64,000 nucleotides of DNA from positions 1-64,000 of the forward strand of contig CALEMF010000105.1 in assembly GCA_937911505.1 (NCBI GenBank), read 5' to 3'. The DNA is from an uncultured Cytophagales bacterium. GTDB lineage: Bacteria > Bacteroidota > Bacteroidia > Cytophagales > Thermonemataceae. Positions 18,678-26,404 of the stretch are shown here, piece by piece (position 1 is the first letter of the stretch; each line of letters starts with the position of its first letter). A program made the translations under genes and the position numbers. The notes beneath the pieces are model-generated. The model had not been told where the DNA came from and ran no database searches. It saw only the letters and a list, made by a program, of their open reading frames with translations.

Positions 18678-18811
18678 CCATACAACAATGTATAAAAACA
18701 ATAGCAGTATAATCGCTAAAACCAAAGTAAGTAAATATAAAAAAGGGCTGTGTTAAACCTAAAAATTAATGATTGTAAATCGGCTACTATTCTTTTACGA
18801 TACCGTTGTAC
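18678..18811 (+). repeat. Family A attC-like palindrome, best full-length example
   Basis: Left arm TACAACAATGTATAAAAAC then AATAGCAG; right arm GGCTACTATTCTTTTACG then ATACCGTTGTAC (to 18811). The reverse complement of the right arm begins GTACAACGGTATCGTAAAAG and ends in TAGTAGC, so about 30 bases pair with bulges, leaving a loop of about 70 bases. The site starts at the stop of the upstream gene, and the next ATG (18818) is six bases after GTTGTAC. This matches the geometry of an integron attC site. Confidence 0.7.
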
Positions 18812-18817
18812 ACCAAA

Positions 18818-19984
18818 ATGAAAAAAATGAAAACCTTTGCTTATCAATTAGTTCTCCTAACCATATTTTCTATCTCTTATGGTTTTTCTCAAGAACACCA
18901 ACCAGTCGATACTTTAATAGAAGTAAGGAATCATAAGATTCATTTTTCATTAATAAAAGGAGAAGGCACACCAATTTTATTCGAAAGTGGCGCAGGTAAT
19001 GATGGGAGTGTATGGAAACCCATATTAAAAGAAATCCACGAAATAACAGGGGCAACACTTATTACTTATGATAGAGCAGGGTTTGGAAAAAGCACAGTAG
19101 ATACTTTAGACACTAATCTCTCTAATCATAACGTCATAGCAGGAATATTAGATTTAGAGGCTGGTCTAAAGCAGCTCGGTTATGATGAAGACATCATGCT
19201 GGTGTCTCATTCTTACGGTGGTTATTTTAGTTATTTGTACGCTTCTCGCCATCCAAACAAAGTAAAAGCCATCGTAGCTATTGACATCGTTCATAATTAC
19301 CATGAAGATGGTTATGCTGAAGAATTAGTAAAAAAAATGGAAGATAAAATTTCAGAATGGAAGGACTCAAGAATTGGCATGTATTATTTGCTGTCAACCT
19401 TGGTAGAATCAAAAAACATTATTGCCAAAACAAAAATCCCTCAAAACATTCCCGTTTTTGATATTGAAATGGGGGCTGATTTCGGAAGTACAAAGAAAGA
19501 TGCTGAAAGATGGCATAATTGTCATAAAAATTTTATTGAATCAAATCCAAATGTAGAGGGAATGCGTGCCGCAAATACAGGACATTATGTATGGAGAGAT
19601 AACCCTTCACTAGTTATTAATGTAATCTCTAAATATTATGCGAAATATACGAATAGTAAAAATTCTATTGCTATTTATGATAGAGCATCAGACTATGCTA
19701 TTGAAGCATCTAATTCAACTAGAAAGAATGCCTACAGTGAGAGTGAAATTAACTTTTGGGGTTATGATATGCTAAAAAAAGATAACACTGAAAAAGCACT
19801 AAAAATATTTGAATTAAACACCCTACTCTACCCTGAAAGCTTTAATACTTACGATAGTTATGGAGAAGCCCTCCTGAAAAATGGAGAAAAGGAAAAAGCG
19901 TTAGAAATGTACCGAAAATCTGTAAAATTGAACCCCGATAATAAGAGCGCTCTGGAAAAAATAAAACAACTAACCAATGAATAA
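18818..19984 (+). CDS. Secreted alpha/beta hydrolase with C-terminal TPR
   Basis: 388 residues from ATG 18818; an upstream in-frame TTG lies inside the palindrome core and is rejected. Signal peptide ending near YGFSQEHQ. Catalytic elbow LVSHSYGGYFSYLY, oxyanion region LFESGAGNDGSVW, His in ANTGHYVWRD. After about residue 290 the protein carries TPR-like helices with NTYDSYGEALLKNGEKEKAL and KLNPDNKSALEK. The combination of hydrolase and TPR in one exported chain also appears in the serine hydrolase at 22117. Confidence 0.82.
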   Translation: MKKMKTFAYQLVLLTIFSISYGFSQEHQPVDTLIEVRNHKIHFSLIKGEGTPILFESGAGNDGSVWKPILKEIHEITGATLITYDRAGFGKSTVDTLDTNLSNHNVIAGILDLEAGLKQLGYDEDIMLVSHSYGGYFSYLYASRHPNKVKAIVAIDIVHNYHEDGYAEELVKKMEDKISEWKDSRIGMYYLLSTLVESKNIIAKTKIPQNIPVFDIEMGADFGSTKKDAERWHNCHKNFIESNPNVEGMRAANTGHYVWRDNPSLVINVISKYYAKYTNSKNSIAIYDRASDYAIEASNSTRKNAYSESEINFWGYDMLKKDNTEKALKIFELNTLLYPESFNTYDSYGEALLKNGEKEKALEMYRKSVKLNPDNKSALEKIKQLTNE

Positions 19985-19988
19985 CGAT

Positions 19989-20137
19989 GTACAATCACAA
20001 TATAGGGTAACTACCATACGGTACATTGATATACATTCCTTTTATTTTATAACGTCAGGGATATAGGGGAATTCTTTACGGATAAAAACTTTGACTAGGT
20101 AGTACGCCTTACGGTGCCTACTACTCTATCCGTTAAC
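19989..20137 (+). repeat. Family C attC-like palindrome C2
   Basis: Left arm ATAGGGTAACTACCATACGG (20002-20021) faces a right arm AGTACGCCTTACGGTGCC then TACTACTCTATCCGTTAA (to 20136). The reverse complement of the right arm, GGATAGAGTAGTAGGCACCG, pairs with the left arm over about 25 bases. The centre keeps the CCTTTTATTTTATAACGTCAGG motif of the family in diverged form. The next ATG is 14 bases after GTTAA. Confidence 0.65.
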
Positions 20138-20147
20138 TGCTATTAAC

Positions 20148-20840
20148 ATGAAATTAGTTCTTCAAGACAAAAACAAGAAACAATTTGCCGAATTACGGGT
20201 GGATCAATTCACTGGAAATCTGATTCAAGGGACAATTACGGCAAGCGCATTTGACAAAGAACTAAAACAAAAAATCACTTCCTTTCAAGAACTTGTTGAT
20301 TCTTTTGTCTTTGGTGAACTTCTTGACAAAGCTGCTAAAAAATTAGATGATTATGGATGGAAGGTTGATGGAAAGGATTGGATAGTTTTTGATTTTCAGG
20401 TTTTTGATGAAAAAAGTATTTCATTCAGAATAAAAGACGCTAGTGATTATTATTTGGTAAAAGAAGTCAACGCAAAACTTGAAGAACTGAAATATGATAA
20501 TCGGTGGATGATGTATGGTTATTTAACAGTCGACGATTTGAATGCTCAATATGAACAATACTTGCGTGCCACCACGAACCCTGAATCGATTGAAGCAGAA
20601 AATGGATATCAACATACAGCGCATTTGAGACATTACTCGTTTTGGAACATCTCTGAAAAAAAATCAAGTTTTACTGATGATGAATTAAGTCAACTCATTG
20701 AATTAGTAAAATGTGACGAAGACAAGACAATGGCAGAAAACTTTTTCGTTTATCTGATTAGTAAAAGCAGCATCAGTCAGGAACAGATAAAAAGATTTAC
20801 AGCATTAAAAACAGCAGCTAAAAAAGTGTATAACTCATAG
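20148..20840 (+). CDS. Hypothetical protein
   Basis: 230 residues, soluble and acidic, no signal. The N-terminal half is beta-rich (MKLVLQDKNKKQFAELRVD, DWIVFDFQVFDEKSISFRI) and the C-terminal half helical, with FTDDELSQLIELVKCDEDKT and a terminal EQIKRFTALKTAAKKVY. No recognised family. Single gene: a family C site is 11 bases upstream and the GC-rich inverted repeat region follows. Confidence 0.65.
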   Translation: MKLVLQDKNKKQFAELRVDQFTGNLIQGTITASAFDKELKQKITSFQELVDSFVFGELLDKAAKKLDDYGWKVDGKDWIVFDFQVFDEKSISFRIKDASDYYLVKEVNAKLEELKYDNRWMMYGYLTVDDLNAQYEQYLRATTNPESIEAENGYQHTAHLRHYSFWNISEKKSSFTDDELSQLIELVKCDEDKTMAENFFVYLISKSSISQEQIKRFTALKTAAKKVYNS

Positions 20841-20944
20841 CATGTTTAAATTTTTCTTAACTGTCTGTTTTTTTAAAGTAATTATAAGCGCGTAGGCCTG
20901 AAAATCCAGCGGGGAGGTGGGCTGGCTTGTGGGCGGAAGCTTTG

Positions 20945-21150
20945 GATTTAGCTGCGCTGAGCTCGCAAGCTCGGTTTCTTGATTTGGTTGCGCCGAGCTC
21001 CCGTTGGTCGGTTTTTGGTTCGTTTTTGGCTACGCCGAGCTCGCCAGAGGCTCGGTTCATCAAGAACCGGAACGAAGTGGAGTTCAGCGAAGCTAACCGA
21101 CGAAGGAGCTCGACGCAGTCAACCGACGCAGGAGCTCAGCGAAGCTAAAA
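20945..21150. repeat. GC-rich large inverted repeat built of GAGCTC units
   Basis: TTTAGCTGCGCTGAGCTC (20947-20964) is matched by GAGCTCAGCGAAGCTAAA (21132-21149) with 17 of 18 complementary bases. The centre is CGGTTC (21053-21058) against GAACCG (21064-21069). Between them each arm has about three degenerate units of the form GCTxCGCxGAGCTC...CGGTT in opposite orientation. The whole is about 200 bp and far richer in G+C than its surroundings. It lies between the genes at 20148 and 21263. Function unknown; it could form a long hairpin in RNA or single-stranded DNA. Confidence 0.75.
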
Positions 21151-21237
21151 AATGAACGAAAGACAAATTGAAGCATAAGTGATGAAAATTTCGTGAAATG
21201 TTAGTTATACAGAACTTAATTCTTAAAAACTCTCTAA
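21078..21237 (+). repeat. Second copy of the window-start repeat
   Basis: Closely matches 1-135: TGGAGTTCAGCGAAGCTAAC, then GAGCTCGACGCAGTCAA, AAAAAATGAACxAAA, a GCATAA segment, AAAATTTC, ATGTTAGTTATACAGAAC and CTCTCTAA. It begins inside the large inverted repeat and ends 26 bases before the AraC gene at 21263. An extra GAGCTC unit present here is absent from the first copy. Confidence 0.75.
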
Positions 21238-21262
21238 TAGCGGCAACAGAACAATATATACT

Positions 21263-22066
21263 ATGAAAAATCTTGAAGAAGGAATTTATACAGGGTCTAT
21301 TTTAAAGAAAGTTACAACGGAGCATTTTGTAATTAGCATTTCTACCCAAGCAGAACAGAATATTAAAATTGGTATGCACTCGCATAGAAATCCTCATTTT
21401 TGTTTCATATTTTCAGGTAGAGATAAAGAGAAAAGAGAAGGACTTTCTGAGTGCGAAAGAATACCCGGAAGTCTCCATTTTTATCGCGCAGATGAACCCC
21501 ATATGACCACAAAACTTTCTAAAAGAATTAAAAATATTAATATAGAATTGAGGGGAGATAGAAATTTTCAGGCAGTTTCAGAAAAAAAGATTCGACATAT
21601 GGAAAAGAACCCACACCTTTATTTTCCAATATTTATGAATGTTTTTAGTGAACTAAGAAGTAATGATGATTTAACTGTAGAAGCTATTGATTTGAAGTGC
21701 TTAGAATTAATCACCTCAAATGAAGTAAGTCGAACGCGAAGAAGTCCAGATTGGGCTTCTAAATTGATGAAAATTCTAGAGCGAGATTGGCATCAAACTA
21801 CATCGTTACACGACATATCTCGTGAGTTAAATATTCATCCAGTGACTGTATCAAGGGAATTTAAATATTACTTTGGCTGCAACTATTCAGAGTATGTTAG
21901 GAGAATTAGAATTTTAAATAGCCTGAAATGGCTGTCTAATAGTTCACTCTCCTTGACTGAAATCACATATAAAGTTGGATTTTATGATCAAAGTCACTTC
22001 ATCCGTAACTTTAAGAAATATGTAGGTTTTTTACCGAAAGAATTCAGGTATTACAGCGAATGCTAA
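21263..22066 (+). CDS. AraC family transcriptional regulator
   Basis: 267 residues. An N-terminal cupin-like sensor domain (HSHRNPHFCFIFSGRDKEKR, RADEPHMTTKLSKRIKNIN) is followed by a C-terminal AraC DNA-binding domain (about 170-267) with two helix-turn-helix motifs: TSLHDISRELNIHPVTVSRE and SLTEITYKVGFYDQSHFIRN. The start follows the repeat by 26 bases. Its stop overlaps the frame of the next gene (serine hydrolase) by seven bases, so the two are probably one transcription unit and the regulator likely controls that hydrolase. Confidence 0.88.
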   Translation: MKNLEEGIYTGSILKKVTTEHFVISISTQAEQNIKIGMHSHRNPHFCFIFSGRDKEKREGLSECERIPGSLHFYRADEPHMTTKLSKRIKNINIELRGDRNFQAVSEKKIRHMEKNPHLYFPIFMNVFSELRSNDDLTVEAIDLKCLELITSNEVSRTRRSPDWASKLMKILERDWHQTTSLHDISRELNIHPVTVSREFKYYFGCNYSEYVRRIRILNSLKWLSNSSLSLTEITYKVGFYDQSHFIRNFKKYVGFLPKEFRYYSEC

Positions 22067-22116
22067 ATCTGTACAATTTTCGATTGCTGAGATACCTTTC
22101 CTTTGTTAAAAAAACT

Positions 22117-23532
22117 ATGGAGTGTTTTCATCAAAATAAGCGAGTTGCTAAGCTAATTCTTGTCTCTTTTTTATTATTAGTGATAGGATGCAGCGACTCC
22201 ACAGGTCAAAATATTCATCATCATTCAAAGCTAGCAGATACTATTGACTCGCTTATGCAAATTAGCTACGAGCGAGGTATCTTTAATGGCAATGTTTTAG
22301 TAACCCGAAACGATTCGTTAGTGTATCAAAAATCTTTTGGTTATACAGACGGTTCGGGACAAACCCAACTCACAAAAAAATCTATTTTTAGTCCTGGTTC
22401 AATTGCTAAAGAGTTTGTGGCGGTTTCTATTATGATGTTGGTAGAAAAAGGTGCTATAAGTTTAGACGATAACTTATCGAAATTTGATTTAAGACTACCA
22501 GATTGGTCTAAAAAAGTCACCATCAAACACCTGCTAAACTATGTTGGCGGCTTCCCTCAAATTGATTATGACAATGTAAAAAATGATAACGATATTTTAG
22601 AAGATTTACAGCAACTACCTAGTTTGCTATTTGAACCGGGTACAGATTATCATTATAACAACAACAGTATTTTTCTTCAAAAAAGAATTATCGAAAAGGT
22701 CACAAAAAAATCCTACCAAGACTTTATTACAGAAAACATCATTTCACCTTTAAAAATGCAAAACGTTGTATTTGACCCTGATTTTGATTATCCAAATAGA
22801 ACACGAAGCTTTAATGTGCATAAAGAAAATGCCGAAGAATTTTACCCAAGTACAGGTTGGTTATGGGTTACCATTGATGATTTAAACAAATGGATAACAG
22901 CCTTACGTCACAATACATTAATTACAACAACCTCATTTAAAACAATTGCTGTGAATCAATATTTCCAAGAAAAAGGTTCTATTTTAGGGTCTTACGATGC
23001 GCAAAAAGCATTACATCTTCACGGCGGACAATCTTATCAATTCGAAGCTGCTTTTATGAGTGAATTAGAAAATGACCTTAGTATTTTATTAATGTCTAAT
23101 AATAAAAATCAATCCTTTAATATTATTCAATCCGTGTATAATATAATCAAAGGAAAATCTTTCAGTTTACCCAGAAAATCTATTTATAGACAAATCCGTA
23201 AAGCCTGCCACGAAAATATAGATAAAGGCATTAAACTATACTACACTTTAAAACAAAGCGATTACGAGCTTTATAATTTTAATGACCCGAACGCGCTGAA
23301 TAGCTTAGGTTATGATTTGTTATCGGCAAAAAAGATAAACGAAAGTATAACCATATTTAAATTAGCTGTTTCCGAATTTCCGAAGGATGCTAATTTGTAC
23401 GATAGCTTAGGTGAAGCTTATTACACGAATAAACAATATGATTTAGCATTATTGAATTATAAAAAATCATTAGAAATGAATCCTAAAAACACGAATGCTG
23501 AAAAGATGATTGAGAAGATTAATAAAAAATAA
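22117..23532 (+). CDS. Serine hydrolase (beta-lactamase class C / S12 fold) lipoprotein with C-terminal TPR
   Basis: 471 residues from ATG 22117, chosen because it gives a lipoprotein signal with LVIGC; an ATG at 22060 overlaps the AraC stop. Catalytic SxxK in PGSIAKEF, YxN in YHYNNNS, and an HGG motif replacing KTG (LHLHGGQSYQF). After about residue 390 come TPR repeats (NALNSLGYDLLSAKKINES and NLYDSLGEAYYTNKQYDLAL). Likely a periplasmic esterase, peptidase or amidase rather than a resistance beta-lactamase. Confidence 0.85.
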   Translation: MECFHQNKRVAKLILVSFLLLVIGCSDSTGQNIHHHSKLADTIDSLMQISYERGIFNGNVLVTRNDSLVYQKSFGYTDGSGQTQLTKKSIFSPGSIAKEFVAVSIMMLVEKGAISLDDNLSKFDLRLPDWSKKVTIKHLLNYVGGFPQIDYDNVKNDNDILEDLQQLPSLLFEPGTDYHYNNNSIFLQKRIIEKVTKKSYQDFITENIISPLKMQNVVFDPDFDYPNRTRSFNVHKENAEEFYPSTGWLWVTIDDLNKWITALRHNTLITTTSFKTIAVNQYFQEKGSILGSYDAQKALHLHGGQSYQFEAAFMSELENDLSILLMSNNKNQSFNIIQSVYNIIKGKSFSLPRKSIYRQIRKACHENIDKGIKLYYTLKQSDYELYNFNDPNALNSLGYDLLSAKKINESITIFKLAVSEFPKDANLYDSLGEAYYTNKQYDLALLNYKKSLEMNPKNTNAEKMIEKINKK

Positions 23533-23537
23533 CTGGC

Positions 23538-23727
23538 TACAACAATGTGTATAAGTAATAGCAGTTGAAGTGGTAAAATAAAAGTATGAACACAAACAAG
23601 GGTCAGTGTAAAAACGAAAAGTTTGTGAATAATAATCCGCTACTACGCACACACGCTACCGTTTCGTCTCTCAATAGTTTCAGTGAGCCTACCCCACGGG
23701 CGTTGAATCGAAATATATCTAATCCTA
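23538..23727 (+). repeat. Family A attC-like palindrome followed by linker E
   Basis: Left arm CTACAACAATGTGTATAAG then TAATAGCAGTTGAAGTGG; right arm CCGCTACTACGCACACACG then CTACCGTTTCG (to about 23667). Linker E follows at 23701-23724: CGTTGAATCGAAATA then TATCTAATCC. The site begins five bases after the stop. The rest of the 356-bp gap to 23889 contains CTTGACAGACAAATATCGC near 23859 but no gene. Confidence 0.6.
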
Positions 23728-23888
23728 ACTGCTCATAACTTACAATCACGGACTTGTCATATAGCTTTTGCTAATCATCTGCTTTCTAAAACGGTTCATA
23801 GTGCCTGTAGGACTTACAGCATCTACATAGCGGGAGTAAGTATTTCATTACTTGACAGACAAATATCGCATATTACGCACCAATAAGC

Positions 23889-24695
23889 ATGAAGCCCGAG
23901 AAACTACATAGAATCAAAATTCCACTCATCGCAGATAATGTTTTGAGTCCGCAAGTTCACTACGGAAGCGGTTATCATAAAGAGCCCATCACAGGCATTT
24001 ATTTTAATACAAAAGATGACTTTTTCGGTAGAATCACCTTTGAAAACTTTGATTCCCTAAAAGTGTGTCGTGGGGAGATGCTTCCTATTGATTATGACTG
24101 GGGCACTCACGAAAGAGGCGTTTGGATTTTTAAAGTTGAAAACTCCCGCTGGCTGCTTGAAAGATACCAATACGAGAAAAAGCATTATGGAGATGCCTAC
24201 GAATTTGGAGGAGACGTAGAAGAAATGAAAACGCACTTTAACCATTATATTTTCTCATTTCACGACCAATTTGTGGAAGTGATTGCCCGAGGTTTTTGGT
24301 TTGAAAAAAACGAGGAAACCCTATTCGGTCAACCACTACAAACAGGACATCCTTTTTTGAGTATGGCCAACAGTCAATTCTTTACATTTGAGGCGCATGG
24401 CTTACAATACCGATACTGGATTAACGAAACACCGATCGCAGATTTAATCAACCAAGCACAGTTCTGTACCCAAATACTGATGGAATTTGCGTTGGAATTG
24501 GATGGTAACGCAAGAGTAGATCACACCTTAACCCTAACACTTGACGAAGAAGAGAAGGCAGTTACCCATCTATGCGGATATTTTGGCAATAAGAAAGTTT
24601 CCTTTTCTACAATAGCAGACCTAGAAGATGTAAAGCCCTATCTTAAGAAGCATATGAAGGAAGTCTTTGAAAGAAGACTGAAAATGAAAAAGTAA
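23889..24695 (+). CDS. Hypothetical protein
   Basis: 268 residues, soluble, no signal. Rich in aromatic residues, with IYFNTKDDFFGRITFENFD, DYDWGTHERGVWIFKVENS and a central HFNHYIFSFHDQFVEVIARG stretch suggesting a beta-rich fold. The C-terminus is helical and basic (KKHMKEVFERRLKMKK). I do not recognise a family. Single gene after a long repeat-bearing gap; 92 bases separate it from the DUF433 gene. Confidence 0.65.
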   Translation: MKPEKLHRIKIPLIADNVLSPQVHYGSGYHKEPITGIYFNTKDDFFGRITFENFDSLKVCRGEMLPIDYDWGTHERGVWIFKVENSRWLLERYQYEKKHYGDAYEFGGDVEEMKTHFNHYIFSFHDQFVEVIARGFWFEKNEETLFGQPLQTGHPFLSMANSQFFTFEAHGLQYRYWINETPIADLINQAQFCTQILMEFALELDGNARVDHTLTLTLDEEEKAVTHLCGYFGNKKVSFSTIADLEDVKPYLKKHMKEVFERRLKMKK

Positions 24696-24787
24696 CTCCC
24701 TGCGACACCCCTCCCCCCTCATTCACCTTTCTATTGCTCAACAGCTACGATTTCGTTATCTTGTATTTTAGCTTCTTATAAAATCTC

Positions 24788-25027
24788 ATGAAAAATACTG
24801 AATTGATTAAAAGAATTGTAATAGACCCTACTATATGCCACGGAAAACCTGTCATTAGGGGGTTACGGTATCCTGTGCAAAATATACTTGAATTATTGGC
24901 CTCTGGTATGTCTCACGAAGAAATCCTGGAAGACTACGAAGACCTTGAAAAGGAAGATCTTCTGGCTGCACTTCTATTTGCTGCAAAAATGACAGAAGTA
25001 AAGAACATTAGCAAGTTGATCGCGTGA
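24788..25027 (+). CDS. DUF433 family antitoxin-like protein
   Basis: 79 residues with the full DUF433 pattern: IVIDPTICHGKPVIRGLRYP near the N-terminus and a helix-turn-helix-like segment LASGMSHEEILEDYEDLEKE. DUF433 proteins are small wHTH proteins that usually accompany a DUF5615 PIN-like partner, as here. Its TGA stop overlaps the GTG start of the partner by three bases. Proposed role: antitoxin and autorepressor of the pair, based on the family association. Confidence 0.88.
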   Translation: MKNTELIKRIVIDPTICHGKPVIRGLRYPVQNILELLASGMSHEEILEDYEDLEKEDLLAALLFAAKMTEVKNISKLIA

Positions 25028-25341
25028 AACTTCTAATTGATGCACAATTACCAAGAAAACTAGCGCGTTTTCTTTCAGCTAAAGGCTATGACTGTATTCA
25101 TACTTTAGACTTACCTAATCAGAACAACACACAAGATGCTGAGACTAATAGAATATCTATTGAGCAAAAGAGAATAGTCATTTCAAAAGATGTCGACTTT
25201 TACAATAGCTATTTACAGAAGCTTGAACCATTTAAGTTAGTTTATCTCACGGCAGGGAATATTTCTACAAAAGAATTGATTGAACTATTTGAAAAAATCA
25301 TGAAAAAATATTCGAAGAAATTCAGTTTAACGCGGTGGTAG
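25024..25341 (+). CDS. DUF5615 PIN-like putative toxin
   Basis: 105 residues from GTG 25024. N-terminal KLLIDAQLPRKLARFLSAKG supplies the first conserved Asp of PIN-like/Mut7-C folds; later RIVISKDVDFYNSY holds the conserved SKDxDF motif. These acidic residues would coordinate metal in a nuclease site. Paired with DUF433 by a four-base start/stop overlap, so the two are a toxin-antitoxin-like unit. Nuclease activity is inferred from the family. Confidence 0.85.
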   Translation: MKLLIDAQLPRKLARFLSAKGYDCIHTLDLPNQNNTQDAETNRISIEQKRIVISKDVDFYNSYLQKLEPFKLVYLTAGNISTKELIELFEKIMKKYSKKFSLTRW

Positions 25342-25452
25342 AAGTCACAAAAACTTCCATCATTACTATTTTATAAACCTGAGCCCAAAATCATTACTTG
25401 CTCTCGAATAAACCAAGGTAATTTTCGTATCTTTAATAATTCAATATAAACT

Positions 25453-25659
25453 ATGGATACAAAAAAACTTATAAAAGAAATAGCGAAACTTCCGATACAA
25501 CAGCGAATTTATGTCATAGAGCGCTCGATGCACCTAATGCGTAAGCAGGAGGAAGCGATTCAGATGGAAAGAGCAGTTGAAGCATTACTTGAGGACTATA
25601 AATCTGATAAAGTACTCACTTCATTTACAGACCTCGATTTTGAGCGTTTTAAGGGTTAG
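25453..25659 (+). CDS. Orphan antitoxin-like small protein
   Basis: 68 residues. Two helices with IAKLPIQQRIYVIERSMHLM and RKQEEAIQMERAVEALLEDY, then a short tail ending VLTSFTDLDFERFKG. This matches the form of small Bacteroidota/cyanobacterial antitoxins whose C-terminal SFTxLDxExF tail normally precedes a MazF- or RelE-type toxin gene. No toxin follows: the next gene is a Crp/Fnr regulator 100 bases downstream. It may be a solitary addiction remnant or act against a toxin elsewhere. Confidence 0.65.
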   Translation: MDTKKLIKEIAKLPIQQRIYVIERSMHLMRKQEEAIQMERAVEALLEDYKSDKVLTSFTDLDFERFKG

Positions 25660-25758
25660 TAACCTAAAGCTTATATCGTAGGTTTGGCAAACCTTCTGCC
25701 TTCCAAAACGGATACATGGATATCCCCTGTTAAGAAGATATCAATTACGATACGAAGC

Positions 25759-26331
25759 ATGGACAGACTTAAAGCCTATATACTATCTAAAATAAACCTG
25801 TCAAAGGAAGAACTACGTGAAATCCTGCAAGCCTTTGAATATAAAGCTTATAAAAAAGACCAAATTGTTGTTCAAAAAGGGCAATATGTAACTAAATACT
25901 ACTATATCGCTAAAGGTGGGGTACGATTCGTTACAGATACTCCGAGTAAAGAAATAACTGCTGGGTTAATTTTTGAAAATAATCTTATTACTGAATTAGA
26001 AGCCTTGAAGTCAGGTTTACCAAGCCAACTAAAAATAGTCACAATAGAGGAAAGTGAAATTTTCAGTATTGAGCAACCCAAAATGCAAGAACTTTATAAA
26101 AAGATTCAGAAGTGGGAGACTTTTGGAAGACTAGTAATAGAAGAGGCATTTATTATAATCACTAAAATGATCATTTCTTTCCAAGAGATGGATGCTGAAA
26201 AGCGATATTTAAACTTACTACAGAACTCTGAAGCCATTCAACGTGTACCACTCAAACAGCTTTCTACCTATCTTGGCATTACACCTAATACCTTGAGTCG
26301 TATTCGTAGAAAAATTGCGGATAGTCATTAG
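25759..26331 (+). CDS. Crp/Fnr family transcriptional regulator
   Basis: 190 residues from ATG 25759 (an ATG at 25684 gives a non-conserved 25-residue extension). Cyclic-nucleotide-binding-like beta roll with QIVVQKGQYVTKYYYIAKGG, a long dimer helix, and a short C-terminal HTH in RVPLKQLSTYLGITPNTLSR. This compact type is common in Bacteroidota. It precedes a flavin monooxygenase gene by 73 bases in the same direction and probably regulates it. A paralogue lies at 54232. Confidence 0.83.
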   Translation: MDRLKAYILSKINLSKEELREILQAFEYKAYKKDQIVVQKGQYVTKYYYIAKGGVRFVTDTPSKEITAGLIFENNLITELEALKSGLPSQLKIVTIEESEIFSIEQPKMQELYKKIQKWETFGRLVIEEAFIIITKMIISFQEMDAEKRYLNLLQNSEAIQRVPLKQLSTYLGITPNTLSRIRRKIADSH

Positions 26332-26404
26332 TTACCATATGTCAATTCTGTGAGGCTAAATTCTTTTTACTTTTACCATAAACGTAAAAAAGAAAAGTTA
26401 ATAC

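Noticed and set aside
18806-18817. TTG start for the alpha/beta hydrolase
   Set aside because: The TTG is part of the GTTGTAC core of the upstream palindrome; ATG 18818 begins a normal signal peptide.
20857-21063. Minus-strand ORF with repeated ELGA/ELSAAKS-like residues
   Set aside because: It is the translation of the GC-rich GAGCTC inverted repeat; the periodic residues come from the DNA repeat, not from a gene.
20927-21148. Plus-strand ORF of 73 codons over the same repeat
   Set aside because: Same cause: an open frame through a structured repeat, without a start context or family match.
22060-22116. Longer N-terminus for the serine hydrolase from ATG 22060
   Set aside because: ATG 22117 gives a proper lipoprotein signal; the longer form buries it behind a basic, non-signal extension.
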